The position numbers were made by a program, and so were the translations under genes. From an uncultured Gemmatimonadota bacterium (GTDB taxonomy: Bacteria > Gemmatimonadota > Gemmatimonadetes > Gemmatimonadales > Gemmatimonadaceae), in assembly GCA_903882745.1 (NCBI GenBank), contig CAIRYG010000014.1, forward strand, positions 186,001-250,000: DNA of 64,000 bases. Direction: 5' to 3'. Of this stretch, positions 53,294 to 62,007 are shown one piece after another. Below the pieces are notes generated by a model. The model made no database searches, had not been told where the DNA came from, and saw nothing but the letters and a program-made list of their open reading frames with translations. How positions within the stretch are numbered: position 1 is the stretch's first letter; each line of letters begins with the position of its first letter.

Positions 53294-54244
53294 ATGACCG
53301 ATCGCGCCGCGCGGAAGCACCGCGATTTCCTCGCCATTCACGACTTCACTCGTGCCGAGCTCGACGCGCTCCTGGCGTTGAGCAATCGCATGCGGACCGG
53401 GCGCTACACGAAGCGCCCGCTCGCCGGGAAGTCGCTCGCGATGATCTTCTTCAAGAACTCCACGCGTACCCGCGTGAGCTTCGAAGTCGGCGCTGCTCAG
53501 CTTGGTGCGACCCCGCTCTTTCTGAGCCCGCGGGACATTCAGCTGGGACGCGGTGAGCCGATTGCCGACACCGCACGCGTGCTCTCGCGCATGGTCGACG
53601 GCATCATGCTGCGCACGCATGCGCACGCCCAGGTCGTGGAGCTCGCGCAGCACGCCGACGTCCCCGTGATCAACGGGCTCACCGACCTGCAGCACCCCTG
53701 CCAGATCCTCGGCGACCTGCTCACGATCAACCAGCATCTGGGGAGCTACAAAGGAAAGAAGGTCGCCTGGATTGGCGACGGGAACAACATGGCCAACTCC
53801 TGGCTCGACGCCGCCGCCCTCCTCGGCTTCGAACTCGCCCTCGCCTGCCCCGACGGGTACGAGCCCGACGCCGCCTGCCTGGCGCGCGCGCAGAAGTCCG
53901 CCAAGGTCACGCTGACGCGAGATCCTAAGGAAGCCATCGAAGGGGCCCACGCCGTGAACACCGACGTCTGGGCCTCGATGGGGCACGAAGACGAGCAGGC
54001 CGTCCGCGAGCGCTCATTCAAGGGCTTCACGGTGGACAGCGCCATGATGGCACGGGCCAAAAAGAACGCCATTTTCCTCCATTGCCTCCCCGCGCATCGC
54101 GGTGAGGAGGTCACCGCCGAGGTGATCGACGGGGCGCAGAGCGTGGTGTGGGACGAGGCCGAGAACCGCCTGCACGTGCAGAAGGCCGTCATGGCCGTGC
54201 TGATGGGTGGGGAGAAGCTCGTGGCGCCCGCCAAGAAGAAGTAG
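53294..54244 (+). CDS. argF: Ornithine carbamoyltransferase
   Basis: 316 residues from ATG 53294. Carbamoyl-phosphate loop STRTRVSFE, HPCQILGD, ornithine-binding region around VNTDVWASMG, and HCLPAHRGEEV with the catalytic Cys. It makes citrulline in arginine synthesis. The presence of the SMG loop and the HCLP Cys favours a true OTCase over N-acetylornithine or aspartate transcarbamylase. No other arg genes lie nearby. A short Lys-rich tail (APAKKK) ends the protein. Confidence 0.94.
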   Translation: MTDRAARKHRDFLAIHDFTRAELDALLALSNRMRTGRYTKRPLAGKSLAMIFFKNSTRTRVSFEVGAAQLGATPLFLSPRDIQLGRGEPIADTARVLSRMVDGIMLRTHAHAQVVELAQHADVPVINGLTDLQHPCQILGDLLTINQHLGSYKGKKVAWIGDGNNMANSWLDAAALLGFELALACPDGYEPDAACLARAQKSAKVTLTRDPKEAIEGAHAVNTDVWASMGHEDEQAVRERSFKGFTVDSAMMARAKKNAIFLHCLPAHRGEEVTAEVIDGAQSVVWDEAENRLHVQKAVMAVLMGGEKLVAPAKKK

Positions 54245-54370
54245 GTCGGTTGTTCCCGGCTCTTACCAACCGCCCGAAAAAGCACTAACATCAACCCGTG
54301 GCCCCGCAGCGTTGTCAGCCGCCGGTCAGCCGCGTCACAACCCTCCAGTTCCAACACGGAGTACGCTCCC

Positions 54371-54997
54371 ATGATTGCTAACCTCAGGCACGGTGCCCCC
54401 CTCGGGCTCGCCGTCCTTCTCTTTGCCGCCTGCGCCCCCGCGACCCGGGGTGGCTCGGGTACTGGCCAAGCGCCCGCTCCTGCTGTCCGCACCGTCAACG
54501 ACGCCGACGTCGAGTTCATGTCGGGGATGATTCCGCACCACGCCCAAGCGGTGCTCATTGCCGGGTGGGCCGAGTCGCATGGCGCACGGCGCGATGTGCT
54601 CGTGTTTTGCCAGCGCATTGTGGTCGGTCAGCGCGACGAGATCGGCCTCATGCAACGCTGGCTCGCCGAACGCGGCCTCGACGTCCCAGCCGCGGACGCC
54701 ACCACGCACAAGATGAAGATGGGCGACATGATCCACGAGATGATCATGCCCGGCATGCTCAACGCCGAACAGCTTGCCGAACTCGATAAGTCCCGCGGTT
54801 CAGACTTTGATCGTCTCCTCCTGAAAGCCATGATCGGCCACCACCTCGGCGCAATCGAAATGGTGAACAAGCTCCAAGCGAGCGCGGGTTCGGGGAACGA
54901 CGACATCGTCTATCGATTCTCGAGCGACGTCTACGCCGATCAGTCCACGGAAGTCGAGCGCATGACCAAGATCCTCGCAACCATCCCAGAGAAGTAA
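54371..54997 (+). CDS. DUF305 lipoprotein
   Basis: 208 residues with lipobox LLFAAC (Cys about 21). The DUF305 ferritin-like helical domain shows two His-rich repeats, FMSGMIPHHAQAVLIA and AMIGHHLGAIEMV, plus a Met/His-rich middle (THKMKMGDMIHEMIMPGM) that could bind copper. Family members are often linked to copper handling; direct proof is limited. GGAG lies ten bases before the ATG. The LVIVD protein gene follows at 67 bases, a pairing I take as functional. Confidence 0.9.
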   Translation: MIANLRHGAPLGLAVLLFAACAPATRGGSGTGQAPAPAVRTVNDADVEFMSGMIPHHAQAVLIAGWAESHGARRDVLVFCQRIVVGQRDEIGLMQRWLAERGLDVPAADATTHKMKMGDMIHEMIMPGMLNAEQLAELDKSRGSDFDRLLLKAMIGHHLGAIEMVNKLQASAGSGNDDIVYRFSSDVYADQSTEVERMTKILATIPEK

Positions 54998-55064
54998 GCA
55001 CCCGTTCGTGCACCTGTTCGTTCACAGTTCCGTTCCACGCCCCACCTCCAACCCGGAAGGCCCG

Positions 55065-57023
55065 ATGGCTCTGCATCATCCTCAGCGGCGGTTCTCCGCT
55101 GCGCTCGCGCTGGCAGCAGTCGCAAGCATCTCGCTCTACGCGTCTGCTTGCGCTACCTCGACGAGCTCGTCGAGTGCCGGCGCCGCCGGCGCCCCCGCGC
55201 CCGCGCTGAACATCACGATGTCGCCCGTGGCCCCGAGCCCGGACCCGCGTGTTGGCCTTCGCGCTGGCACGACGGCGAAGGTTCCTGCCGACACCACCAA
55301 GCGCATGATGGCCACCCGCGCCGCTGAGGCGGAGTGGAACATGCATCTCGTGAAGAACGTCGAAGCCAACGGTCCGTTCCTCGGCGTGACGCACTCCGAT
55401 CTCGCGTTCCGCGGCAACTACGTCATTCAGGGCAACTACGACGGCTACGAGATTTTTGACATCTCGAATCCGCGTGCCCCGAAGAGCATTAAGCAGATCG
55501 TCTGCCGCGGCTCGCAGAGCGATGTCTCGGTGTACGGCAACCTGATCTTCGTGTCCGGTGAAGCCACCAGCGGCCGCCTCGATTGCGGCTTGGGCGGCGT
55601 GCCGGATTCGGTCAGCAAGGACCGCTTCCGCGGCGTGCGCATCTACGACGCCACCGACATCAAGAACCCGAAGTACATCCAGAGCGTGCAGACCTGCCGC
55701 GGCTCGCACACCCACACGGTGGTCGAGGATCCGAACGACAAGGCCAACGTCTACATCTACATCTCGGGCTCGTCGGCCGTTCGCTCTCCGACGGAGCTGG
55801 CCGGTTGCTCCGACATGGATCCCTCGCTTGATCCCAACAGCGAGCGCTTCAAGATTGAGATCGTGCAGGTCCCGCTCGCGAACCCGATGGCGGCCAAGGT
55901 TATTACCAAGGCCCCGATTCTCGCCGAGTTGACGCGCGCGCCGCAGAACACGGCGCGTACGGCGTCGGACAACGCCGATCGTGCCGCGACGATGGCTGCG
56001 CGTGGTGGTGGTGCGGGTGGCCGTGCTGGTGCGCCTGCTGGCGCTGCGGCCGCCGCCGGACGCGGTGGACGCGGTGCGGTGCCGAACAACGCCGGTCCCG
56101 TGCAGTGCCATGACATCACGGTCTACCCGGCGGTTGGTCTCGCCGGCGGTGCCTGCGGCGGCTACGGCTTGCTGCTCGACATCAGTGATGTGAAGAACCC
56201 GAAGCGTGTGTTCGCGGCTGCCGACTCCAACATGTCGTTCTGGCACTCGGCCACCTTCACGAACGACGGCAGCAAGATGCTGTTCAGCGACGAGTGGGGC
56301 GGTGGCAGCGCGCCGCGTTGCCGTAGCACCGACCACTACGAGTGGGGGTCCGACGCGCTCTTCACGGTGGACGGCAAGAAGTCGTTGACGTTCAAGAGCT
56401 ACTACAAGATGCCCGCCGCGCAGACGAACCTCGAGAACTGCGTCGCGCACAATGGCTCGCTCGTGCCGATCCCGGGGCGCGACATCATGGTGCAGTCGTG
56501 GTATCAGGGTGGCGTCTCGATCTTCGATTGGACCGATCCCTCGCACCCCAAGGAGATCGCCTATCAGGACCGTGGCCCGATTGACGGCGCGGTGCAGGGC
56601 AATGGCGGCACCTGGTCGGTGTACTGGTACAACGGCTACATGTACAGCTCCGAGATCGCGCGCGGACTGGACGTGTTTGAACTGCAGCCGAGCGCGTATA
56701 TCTCGCAGAACGAGATTGACGCGGCGAAGTCGGTGAAGTTTGACTACCTGAACGTGCAGGGCCAGCAGAAGCTGGTGTGGCCGGCGAGCTTCTCGCTGTC
56801 GCGTTCGTATGTGGATCAGCTCGAGCGTTCGAAGGGCTATGCCCCCGAGAAGCTCGCGAGCATCCGTGCCGATCTCTCGGCGGCGGAGAAGCTGAGCGGT
56901 CAGGCGCGCAAGGATTTCCTGGCCAAGATGGCGACCGGCCTGCACACCGATGCGCGCGGTTCGTCGGATGCCCCGAAGGCGCACACGCTGGCCTCGTCGG
57001 TCGGCGACCTGGCCAAGCTGTAA
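55065..57023 (+). CDS. LVIVD-repeat exported (lipo)protein
   Basis: 652 residues from ATG 55065 (GGAAGG seven bases before); GTG 55008 is less likely. Lipobox-like SLYASAC near residue 29. LVIVD-type beta-propeller repeats are seen as YEIFDISNPRAP, RIYDATDIKNPKYIQ, LLDISDVKNPKRVF and SIFDWTDPSHPKE. A Gly/Ala/Arg-rich insertion (about 310-340) interrupts the propeller. It probably sits on the cell surface or in the periplasm and binds a partner; no enzyme residues are recognised. Confidence 0.87.
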   Translation: MALHHPQRRFSAALALAAVASISLYASACATSTSSSSAGAAGAPAPALNITMSPVAPSPDPRVGLRAGTTAKVPADTTKRMMATRAAEAEWNMHLVKNVEANGPFLGVTHSDLAFRGNYVIQGNYDGYEIFDISNPRAPKSIKQIVCRGSQSDVSVYGNLIFVSGEATSGRLDCGLGGVPDSVSKDRFRGVRIYDATDIKNPKYIQSVQTCRGSHTHTVVEDPNDKANVYIYISGSSAVRSPTELAGCSDMDPSLDPNSERFKIEIVQVPLANPMAAKVITKAPILAELTRAPQNTARTASDNADRAATMAARGGGAGGRAGAPAGAAAAAGRGGRGAVPNNAGPVQCHDITVYPAVGLAGGACGGYGLLLDISDVKNPKRVFAAADSNMSFWHSATFTNDGSKMLFSDEWGGGSAPRCRSTDHYEWGSDALFTVDGKKSLTFKSYYKMPAAQTNLENCVAHNGSLVPIPGRDIMVQSWYQGGVSIFDWTDPSHPKEIAYQDRGPIDGAVQGNGGTWSVYWYNGYMYSSEIARGLDVFELQPSAYISQNEIDAAKSVKFDYLNVQGQQKLVWPASFSLSRSYVDQLERSKGYAPEKLASIRADLSAAEKLSGQARKDFLAKMATGLHTDARGSSDAPKAHTLASSVGDLAKL

Positions 57024-57046
57024 GGCAACGCGCTGGGTAGCAACGA

Positions 57047-57082
57047 AGCCGCCCCGCACTCTTCGGAGTGCGGGGCGGCTTT
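57047..57082 (+). terminator. Terminator after the LVIVD gene
   Basis: A perfect 15-bp stem (AGCCGCCCCGCACTC and complement) with a UUCG tetraloop and TT tail, 23 bases after the gene. Confidence 0.88.
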
Positions 57083-57124
57083 GCGTTGGGCGCGGACGTG
57101 TCAAAGAATTGTTAGATTTCGCAG

Positions 57125-57592
57125 ATGACTCCCCTCAAGCCTGGCCGCTTGGCCCCCGAGTTCGACCTCGAAACCGACACCGGCGAACGTCTCTCGCTCT
57201 CGTCGCTCCGCGGTCAGAATGTCGTCCTGTACTTCTATCCCAAAGACGACACCCCCGGCTGCACCACCGAAGCCTGCGAGTTTCGCGACGCCTTCCCGCG
57301 CTTCAAAAAGAGCAAAGCCGTCATCCTCGGCATCTCCCCCGACACCGCGCGCAAGCACGCGAACTTCAAAAAGAAGTACGATCTCCCCTTCACACTCCTC
57401 GCCGACAAAGATCATCTTGTCGCCGAACAGTACGGACTCTGGGTCGAGAAACTCTTCTGGGGGCGTAAGTACTTTGGCGTCGAGCGCACCACCTACGTGA
57501 TCGGTGCCGACGGCAAGATCAAATGGATCTTCTCCAAGGTCACGCCGGAAGGACACGCCGCCGAAGTCGAAGCCGCAATCAAGTCGCTCTAA
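57125..57592 (+). CDS. bcp: Thioredoxin-dependent peroxiredoxin, BCP/PrxQ type
   Basis: 155 residues. The peroxidatic Cys46 and resolving Cys51 are in DDTPGCTTEACEFRD, the spacing of alpha-type PrxQ. Other conserved parts are VVLYFYPKDD and ERTTYVIGADGKI. It reduces hydrogen peroxide and alkyl hydroperoxides using thioredoxin in the cytosol; no signal peptide is present. Stands alone between two terminators. Confidence 0.95.
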   Translation: MTPLKPGRLAPEFDLETDTGERLSLSSLRGQNVVLYFYPKDDTPGCTTEACEFRDAFPRFKKSKAVILGISPDTARKHANFKKKYDLPFTLLADKDHLVAEQYGLWVEKLFWGRKYFGVERTTYVIGADGKIKWIFSKVTPEGHAAEVEAAIKSL

Positions 57593-57613
57593 ACACACCA
57601 GCGAAAAAAGAAA

Positions 57614-57642
57614 CGGGCGCGACTCCCAAAGAGTCGCGCCCG
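57614..57642 (-). terminator. Terminator of the minus-strand gene
   Basis: A 12-bp stem CGGGCGCGACTC/GAGTCGCGCCCG around CCAAA; read on the minus strand it is followed by TTTCTTTTTT, so it ends transcripts coming from 58337. It may also work for the peroxiredoxin gene. Confidence 0.88.
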
Positions 57643-57656
57643 CTCTGCATTCATGA

Positions 57657-57711
57657 CCAACGTGACATCACCAACGTGACATCACCAACGTGACTTCACC
57701 AACGTTACATC
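57657..57711. repeat. 14-bp tandem repeat, four copies
   Basis: CCAACGTGACATCA is repeated three full times (one with T for A) and a fourth, diverged copy runs into the stop codon and last codons of the minus-strand gene. In-frame loss or gain would change only its 3' end. Confidence 0.85.
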
Positions 57712-58337
57712 TTGCCCATGATCATGATGTGCGCCTTCGGCGTTCCGGGGAACATCAAGAACGGGCCGCTCATCGCGGGGGTCGCGGTAATGCCGATCGA
57801 CTCCGGCGTCGCGAACGGCACGTACACCACGCCGAGCGGCGCGATACCGGTGACCTTGTTGGTCTTGGCATCGTACTGCTCCTTCTTGCCGGTCATCGAG
57901 AACAGCGCGCCCTGCGCGGGCATCTTCAACTTGCCGCTCTTGATCTCCGCAAAGCGCGCCGAGTCGACCTTCTCGAGCGCCGTAATGCCCTGCGCACGCA
58001 ACTCGCGACCGCGCGCCATGAACGGCTCGAGTCCCTTGTGGTAGCAGGCCACGTGGAAATCAGGGCGCGTCACATACAGCGCCAAGCAGATCATGCCGTT
58101 CTTCCCCTCGCGCAAGACCTCGAGCTTGTCCTTGGTCTTGTAGCCCATCACGGTGGCCCCGTCACGGAGCTCAGCCGACAAGGGGAGCACCGCGGCCGCA
58201 ATCTGCTCGGCGGCCGGCGGAATCACCGTGGGCGCGGCAGCTGGCGCGGGCGCCTGCGCCTGTGCAAGAACGGGGAGCAGCAGCGCAACAAGCGCAACAA
58301 GCGCAACGGCGATCGGACGATTGGACGAAAAGCGCAT
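57705..58337 (-). CDS. Exported protein of unknown function
   Basis: 210 residues from ATG 58337 with a signal peptide (VALVALLLPVLAQAQA) and an Ala/Pro linker. The mature domain contains LRDGATVMGYKTKDKLEVLREGKN split across it, ICLALYVTRPDFHVACYHKGLEPFMARGREL, and ends in a Met-rich AHIMIMGKM. No family is named with confidence. The pattern of an Ala-rich leader and the phrase FMARGREL occurs in exported proteins of related genomes. The longer upstream frame lies in the ubiB region and was not used. Confidence 0.75.
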   Translation of the reverse strand: MRFSSNRPIAVALVALVALLLPVLAQAQAPAPAAAPTVIPPAAEQIAAAVLPLSAELRDGATVMGYKTKDKLEVLREGKNGMICLALYVTRPDFHVACYHKGLEPFMARGRELRAQGITALEKVDSARFAEIKSGKLKMPAQGALFSMTGKKEQYDAKTNKVTGIAPLGVVYVPFATPESIGITATPAMSGPFLMFPGTPKAHIMIMGKM

Positions 58338-58389
58338 CGGGAGGTCGGCGTGAGAGAAGTAGGAGCCTAGCGATCCCTCAACGATACGC

Positions 58390-59787
58390 TCAGTTCCCGA
58401 TACCCGCCATCGGTCCGGTGCCAAAACGGTCCACCACCCAGCGGGCCGCCTTCCCAAGGGCATAGCCCGCAACGGCGGCAATCTCGTCCACCGTAGGCTG
58501 CGCGGCCACGCCCACCGAGCGGAGAATCTTGGTGCGCATCCGCAGCACCACGGGACTCGCAATCGGAATGGCCTGGAAATACGGGTCGTACTTTGTGCCC
58601 ACCCCCTCAATCAGCGCCGCGGTTCGCGCGAAGTACACGAGATCGCGCGGCAGTGAAATCGGGAAATCATACAATGTCTTCATCACCCGGTCGGCGAGCA
58701 GCGCATCGATCCGCTCGAGTGTCGTCGTCTTGCCGAACGCATTCTCGATCAGCAACTCGGCGAGTCGCAACGCCACATCGTCGCCGGTTGTCGCCAACAC
58801 AATCCCCAGCTCGCGGAACCCCTCGGCGGTCCCCACCGGATCCTTCCGGATGGCCGCGAGTACGGTGCGCGTGAGTTTCCGGCGCGTCTCCACCGGCACG
58901 CGCACCACCATACCGAAGTCGAGCAGCACCAGTCGGCCGTCGGGGGCGAGCATCAGGTTGCCGGGGTGCGGATCGGCATGGAAGAGACCGTCCACGAGCA
59001 TCATCTGCACGTAGACCTCCACCAGCGTCGCCACCAAGCGATTCACGTTGGCCACGCCCGGGTCGAGCTTGTCGATGCGTGTGCCCACAATGAAATCCAT
59101 CACCATCACATGCTGGCGCGTGAGCTCGTGCACCACCTCAGGAATGAGCACATCGCGATTGGTGCTGAAGTTGCCGCGGATTTCCTTGGCGAACTCTGCT
59201 TCGAGTCGGAAATCCATCTCCTCGCCGATGCGCGCTTGAAACTCTTCCACCACCGCAATGAGTCCGGTGACGTGGCTGTTGTTCCATTTCTTGAGGAGCC
59301 AGCCGAGGATGCGGCGCGCGGCAATGAGGTCGCGCTCGATCACCAGTTCGATGCCTGGGCGCAAAACTTTTACGGCGACGTCGCGTCCTTTGTAGCGGGC
59401 GCGGTGCACTTGCCCGAGCGAGGCTGCGGCGACCGGCACGCGGTCGAACTGCTCGAAGAGTGCGTCGGGTGATGCGATGTCGTACGAGCGATTGATGACC
59501 GCTTCGATCTGCCGCACGTCGACCGGGGGCACCGCGTCGACGAGGGTGCCGAGTTCGCCGATGTACGGTTCGGGGATCAGGTCCGCGCGTGAGGCAAAGA
59601 CCTGCGCGAGTTTGACGAAGGTCGGGCCCAGTGCGCTGATGCGCGAGACGATGCGGCGCGCACGCACGCGATGAAACTCGGGGGCGCGTTTGAGCGGCAG
59701 GCCCCAGAAGAGCCAACGGCGTCGATCGCGGAAGACCGAGACGACGAGTGGCGCGAGCGCGAGGAGGATTTGGAGGGTGCGGAACAC
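58390..59787 (-). CDS. ABC1/UbiB-family atypical kinase
   Basis: 465 residues from GTG 59787. N-terminal LGPTFVKLAQVFASRADLIP corresponds to the family KxGQ motif, but with Ala for Gly. The Ala-rich loop PVAAASLGQVHRA, VAVKVLRPGI (Lys), HADPHPGNLML and LLDFGMV complete the kinase. A C-terminal hydrophobic end is not obvious. Members support ubiquinone/menaquinone or other isoprenoid lipid metabolism as ATPases. There is no ubi or men gene nearby, so the role is open. Confidence 0.9.
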   Translation of the reverse strand: MFRTLQILLALAPLVVSVFRDRRRWLFWGLPLKRAPEFHRVRARRIVSRISALGPTFVKLAQVFASRADLIPEPYIGELGTLVDAVPPVDVRQIEAVINRSYDIASPDALFEQFDRVPVAAASLGQVHRARYKGRDVAVKVLRPGIELVIERDLIAARRILGWLLKKWNNSHVTGLIAVVEEFQARIGEEMDFRLEAEFAKEIRGNFSTNRDVLIPEVVHELTRQHVMVMDFIVGTRIDKLDPGVANVNRLVATLVEVYVQMMLVDGLFHADPHPGNLMLAPDGRLVLLDFGMVVRVPVETRRKLTRTVLAAIRKDPVGTAEGFRELGIVLATTGDDVALRLAELLIENAFGKTTTLERIDALLADRVMKTLYDFPISLPRDLVYFARTAALIEGVGTKYDPYFQAIPIASPVVLRMRTKILRSVGVAAQPTVDEIAAVAGYALGKAARWVVDRFGTGPMAGIGN

Positions 59788-59818
59788 CAGTGAAAGCTAA
59801 CCAGCGCGCGTGGGGGGA

Positions 59819-60421
59819 TTAGCGCGCGGTGACCTCGCGTGTGCCGCGGAAGGCGCGCACGCCGTCGTCGACGTCATGCAGCAGGAGCAGGGCGTCGGGG
59901 TTGCCGTAGCGGCGCATGAGGTCGCGCATCATCTGTTGTTCGCCGCCCCAGGGGTAGCCGAACACGACGTCAAAGTCGTCGAGGGCTTTCCCGAGCTGCA
60001 GGTAGCCCGACTCGCCGCTCCCGGTGGTGGAGGTCCAGGGCTCGTGCTTTTGTGGGGTGAAGGCGAAGCCGGTGGGGAGGAAGCTCCCTTCCACGAAGGT
60101 CGCAGCAGAGTCGAAGCGTTGGGCGAGGGTGCGGGCCGTGTCGACCAGGGCGCCGTCGAGCTCAATCCCGTACGACTCGTAGCCCAGCAGGTCGGCCATG
60201 ATCGTGATCACGCCGCTTGCGGAGCCCCATTCGAGGAATCGGAGCCCCGGTGCGCGGTGGGTGATCAGCGCCTGTTGCACGCGCGCGTAGTCTGCGGCGA
60301 CAAAGGGGTGAAAGCGGTGGTCGCGCACCTCGAGTTCAAAGCGCTCGAAAATGTCCCAGCCCGCCTCGCAGATAGCGTCGAGTCGGGCGAGCAGGGGGGT
60401 GTCGAGGGCGGGGAGGGGCAT
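59819..60421 (-). CDS. SAM-dependent methyltransferase-like protein
   Basis: 200 residues. The Rossmann-like motif I reads FLEWGSASGVITIMADLLG, motif II is YGIELDGALVD, and DVVFGYPWGG corresponds to the post-IV region. It resembles class I methyltransferases of uncharacterised type; no substrate-specific domain is seen. It lies 31 bases from the UbiB-like gene on the same strand, so they may be co-transcribed. Confidence 0.75.
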   Translation of the reverse strand: MPLPALDTPLLARLDAICEAGWDIFERFELEVRDHRFHPFVAADYARVQQALITHRAPGLRFLEWGSASGVITIMADLLGYESYGIELDGALVDTARTLAQRFDSAATFVEGSFLPTGFAFTPQKHEPWTSTTGSGESGYLQLGKALDDFDVVFGYPWGGEQQMMRDLMRRYGNPDALLLLHDVDDGVRAFRGTREVTAR

Positions 60422-60458
60422 GCGGGGAATCTACCGTCAGCGCGGGGGGTGAAACGCA

Positions 60459-60495
60459 CACCGCCCCCGTCAACCGAAGGCTGGCGGGGGCGGTG
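60459..60495. terminator. Hairpin between tRNA and methyltransferase gene
   Basis: An 11-bp stem CACCGCCCCCG/CGGGGGCGGTG with a larger loop that can pair further. Read on the minus strand it follows the tRNA and is followed by GTTTCA; probably ends the tRNA transcript. Confidence 0.6.
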
Positions 60496-60571
60496 CGGTC
60501 GTACTTCAGACTGCTCCTCTGCGAGGATGTACGATAGAATTTCCCCGAAAAATCTGCAAGACCCAACCCCG

Positions 60572-60653
60572 TATCCGTGACGGGATTTGAACCCGTATGC
60601 CTCACGGCACTCCTTTCGCAGAGGAGCGTGTCTACCAGTTCCACCACACGGAC
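60572..60653 (-). tRNA. Class II tRNA, Leu-like body, anticodon GCG
   Basis: Read on the minus strand it folds into a full cloverleaf: acceptor GTCCGTG/CACGGAT (G1-U72 wobble), D arm GTGG with AACTGGTAGACAC as in leucine tRNAs, anticodon stem CTCCT/AGGAG with loop CTGCGAA, long variable arm TGCC-GTGA-GGCA, T arm ACGGG-TTCAAAT-CCCGT, discriminator A73. No CCA is encoded. Body and A73 point to leucine, but the loop gives anticodon GCG, complementary to the Arg codon CGC. One base (GAG to GCG) would separate it from a normal Leu tRNA. The tRNA gene itself is clear; its amino acid is not. Confidence 0.85.
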
Positions 60654-60878
60654 CGGTGACACCCGACGTATCGGGTGCAACGCCTCGGCTGCGACCAAAG
60701 CGCGGTTGGATGCCGTAGAGAATACAGGTATCCCGCCCATAACCCGTCACCAAAATCACTCACGATGCATCATTTCACCGCCCGGTGGTGTTGTCCCCCG
60801 CCTACCCCCACCCCTGCCACTCTGGCATATTTAGAGGGTACGTGCTCTCCCAAACACAAAACAAGCGAGCCCGCCCCA

Positions 60879-61997
60879 ATGGCCGACGTCGTTTCCGCAG
60901 CCGCTCCGCTCAAGCGCACCCCGTTCCACGACATCCACGTTGCCCTGGGTGCCAAGATCGTCCCCTTCGCCGGCTACGAAATGCCGGTCCAGTACCCCGC
61001 CGGGATCACCGCCGAACACAACGCCGTGCGCACGAGCTGCGGCCTGTTCGACGTGAGCCACATGGGCGAGTTCCTCGTCACCGGCCCGCAAGCACTGGAG
61101 TTCGTCAACTACGTCACCACCAACAACGTCGCCGCGCTCGCCATCGGACAGGTGCACTACTCCGGCATCCTCAACGACCGCGGCACGTTCGAAGACGACT
61201 GCCTGGTCTACCGCGCCGCCGACCACCTCATGATGGTCGTCAACGCGTCCAACAAAGACAAAGACTTCGCCCACATCTCGCAGCACCTCTCCAAGTTCGA
61301 CGCCACGCTCGAAGACATCTCCGATCGCATTGCCCTCCTCGCCCTCCAAGGCCCGAAGGCGCAAGAGATTCTCCAAGCACTCACCGACGTCAACCTCGAC
61401 GCGATCAAGTACTACCACTTCGAACAGGGCATGGTCGCCGGCAAGGGCCCCATGGTCGTCTCGCGCACAGGCTACACAGGCGAAGATGGCTTTGAGCTCT
61501 ACTTCGATGTCGCCGACGCCGCGCACATCTGGAACGCCCTCATGCAGCACGGCAACGTCACCCCCACCGGGCTCGGCTGCCGCGACTCGCTGCGCCTCGA
61601 AATGGGGATGGCGCTCTACGGCAACGACATCGACGACACCGTCACGCCGCTCGAAGCGAACCTCCAGTGGCTCGTGAAAATGAAGAAGGGCGACTTTGTC
61701 GGGAAGCGGGCACTCGAAGCGCAGAAAGCCGCCGGAATCCCGCAGAAACTCGTGGGCTTCACGATCGCCGATCGCGCCTTCCCACGGCACGGCTATCCGG
61801 TGTTCGTGAACGGCCTGCCGAGTGGCGAAGTGCGCAGTGGCACGAGCTCGCCGAGCTGCGGGATCGCCATTGGCACTTGCTACGTGCCCACCGATCACGC
61901 CAAGCCCGGCAACACACTCGACGTCGATATCCGCGGCAAGCGCTTCACCGGCACGATCGTCGAACTCCCGTTCTACAAGAACGCGTCCCATCGCTAA
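60879..61997 (+). CDS. gcvT: Aminomethyltransferase (glycine cleavage system T protein)
   Basis: 372 residues from ATG 60879. GcvT pattern: [40 protein letters not shown] (Asp in FDVSHMGE), folate-binding [11 protein letters not shown], and [16 protein letters not shown]. It transfers the methylene from the H-protein-bound aminomethyl group to THF. gcvH and gcvP are not in the window. No glycine riboswitch pattern was seen in the 225 bases upstream. A sigma-54 regulator gene starts ten bases downstream. Confidence 0.95.
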   Translation: MADVVSAAAPLKRTPFHDIHVALGAKIVPFAGYEMPVQYPAGITAEHNAVRTSCGLFDVSHMGEFLVTGPQALEFVNYVTTNNVAALAIGQVHYSGILNDRGTFEDDCLVYRAADHLMMVVNASNKDKDFAHISQHLSKFDATLEDISDRIALLALQGPKAQEILQALTDVNLDAIKYYHFEQGMVAGKGPMVVSRTGYTGEDGFELYFDVADAAHIWNALMQHGNVTPTGLGCRDSLRLEMGMALYGNDIDDTVTPLEANLQWLVKMKKGDFVGKRALEAQKAAGIPQKLVGFTIADRAFPRHGYPVFVNGLPSGEVRSGTSSPSCGIAIGTCYVPTDHAKPGNTLDVDIRGKRFTGTIVELPFYKNASHR

Positions 61998-62007
61998 AGG
62001 CACGGAG

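Noticed and set aside
54759-57104. 781-codon open frame opposite the LVIVD gene
   Set aside because: Complement of the propeller repeats; no recognisable protein features.
57657-57711. Possible CRISPR-like array
   Set aside because: Units are contiguous without spacers, so it is a plain tandem repeat.
60654-60878. Glycine riboswitch before gcvT
   Set aside because: The conserved glycine-aptamer blocks are not visible; only a 7-bp hairpin (CACCCGA/TCGGGTG) beside the tRNA is present.
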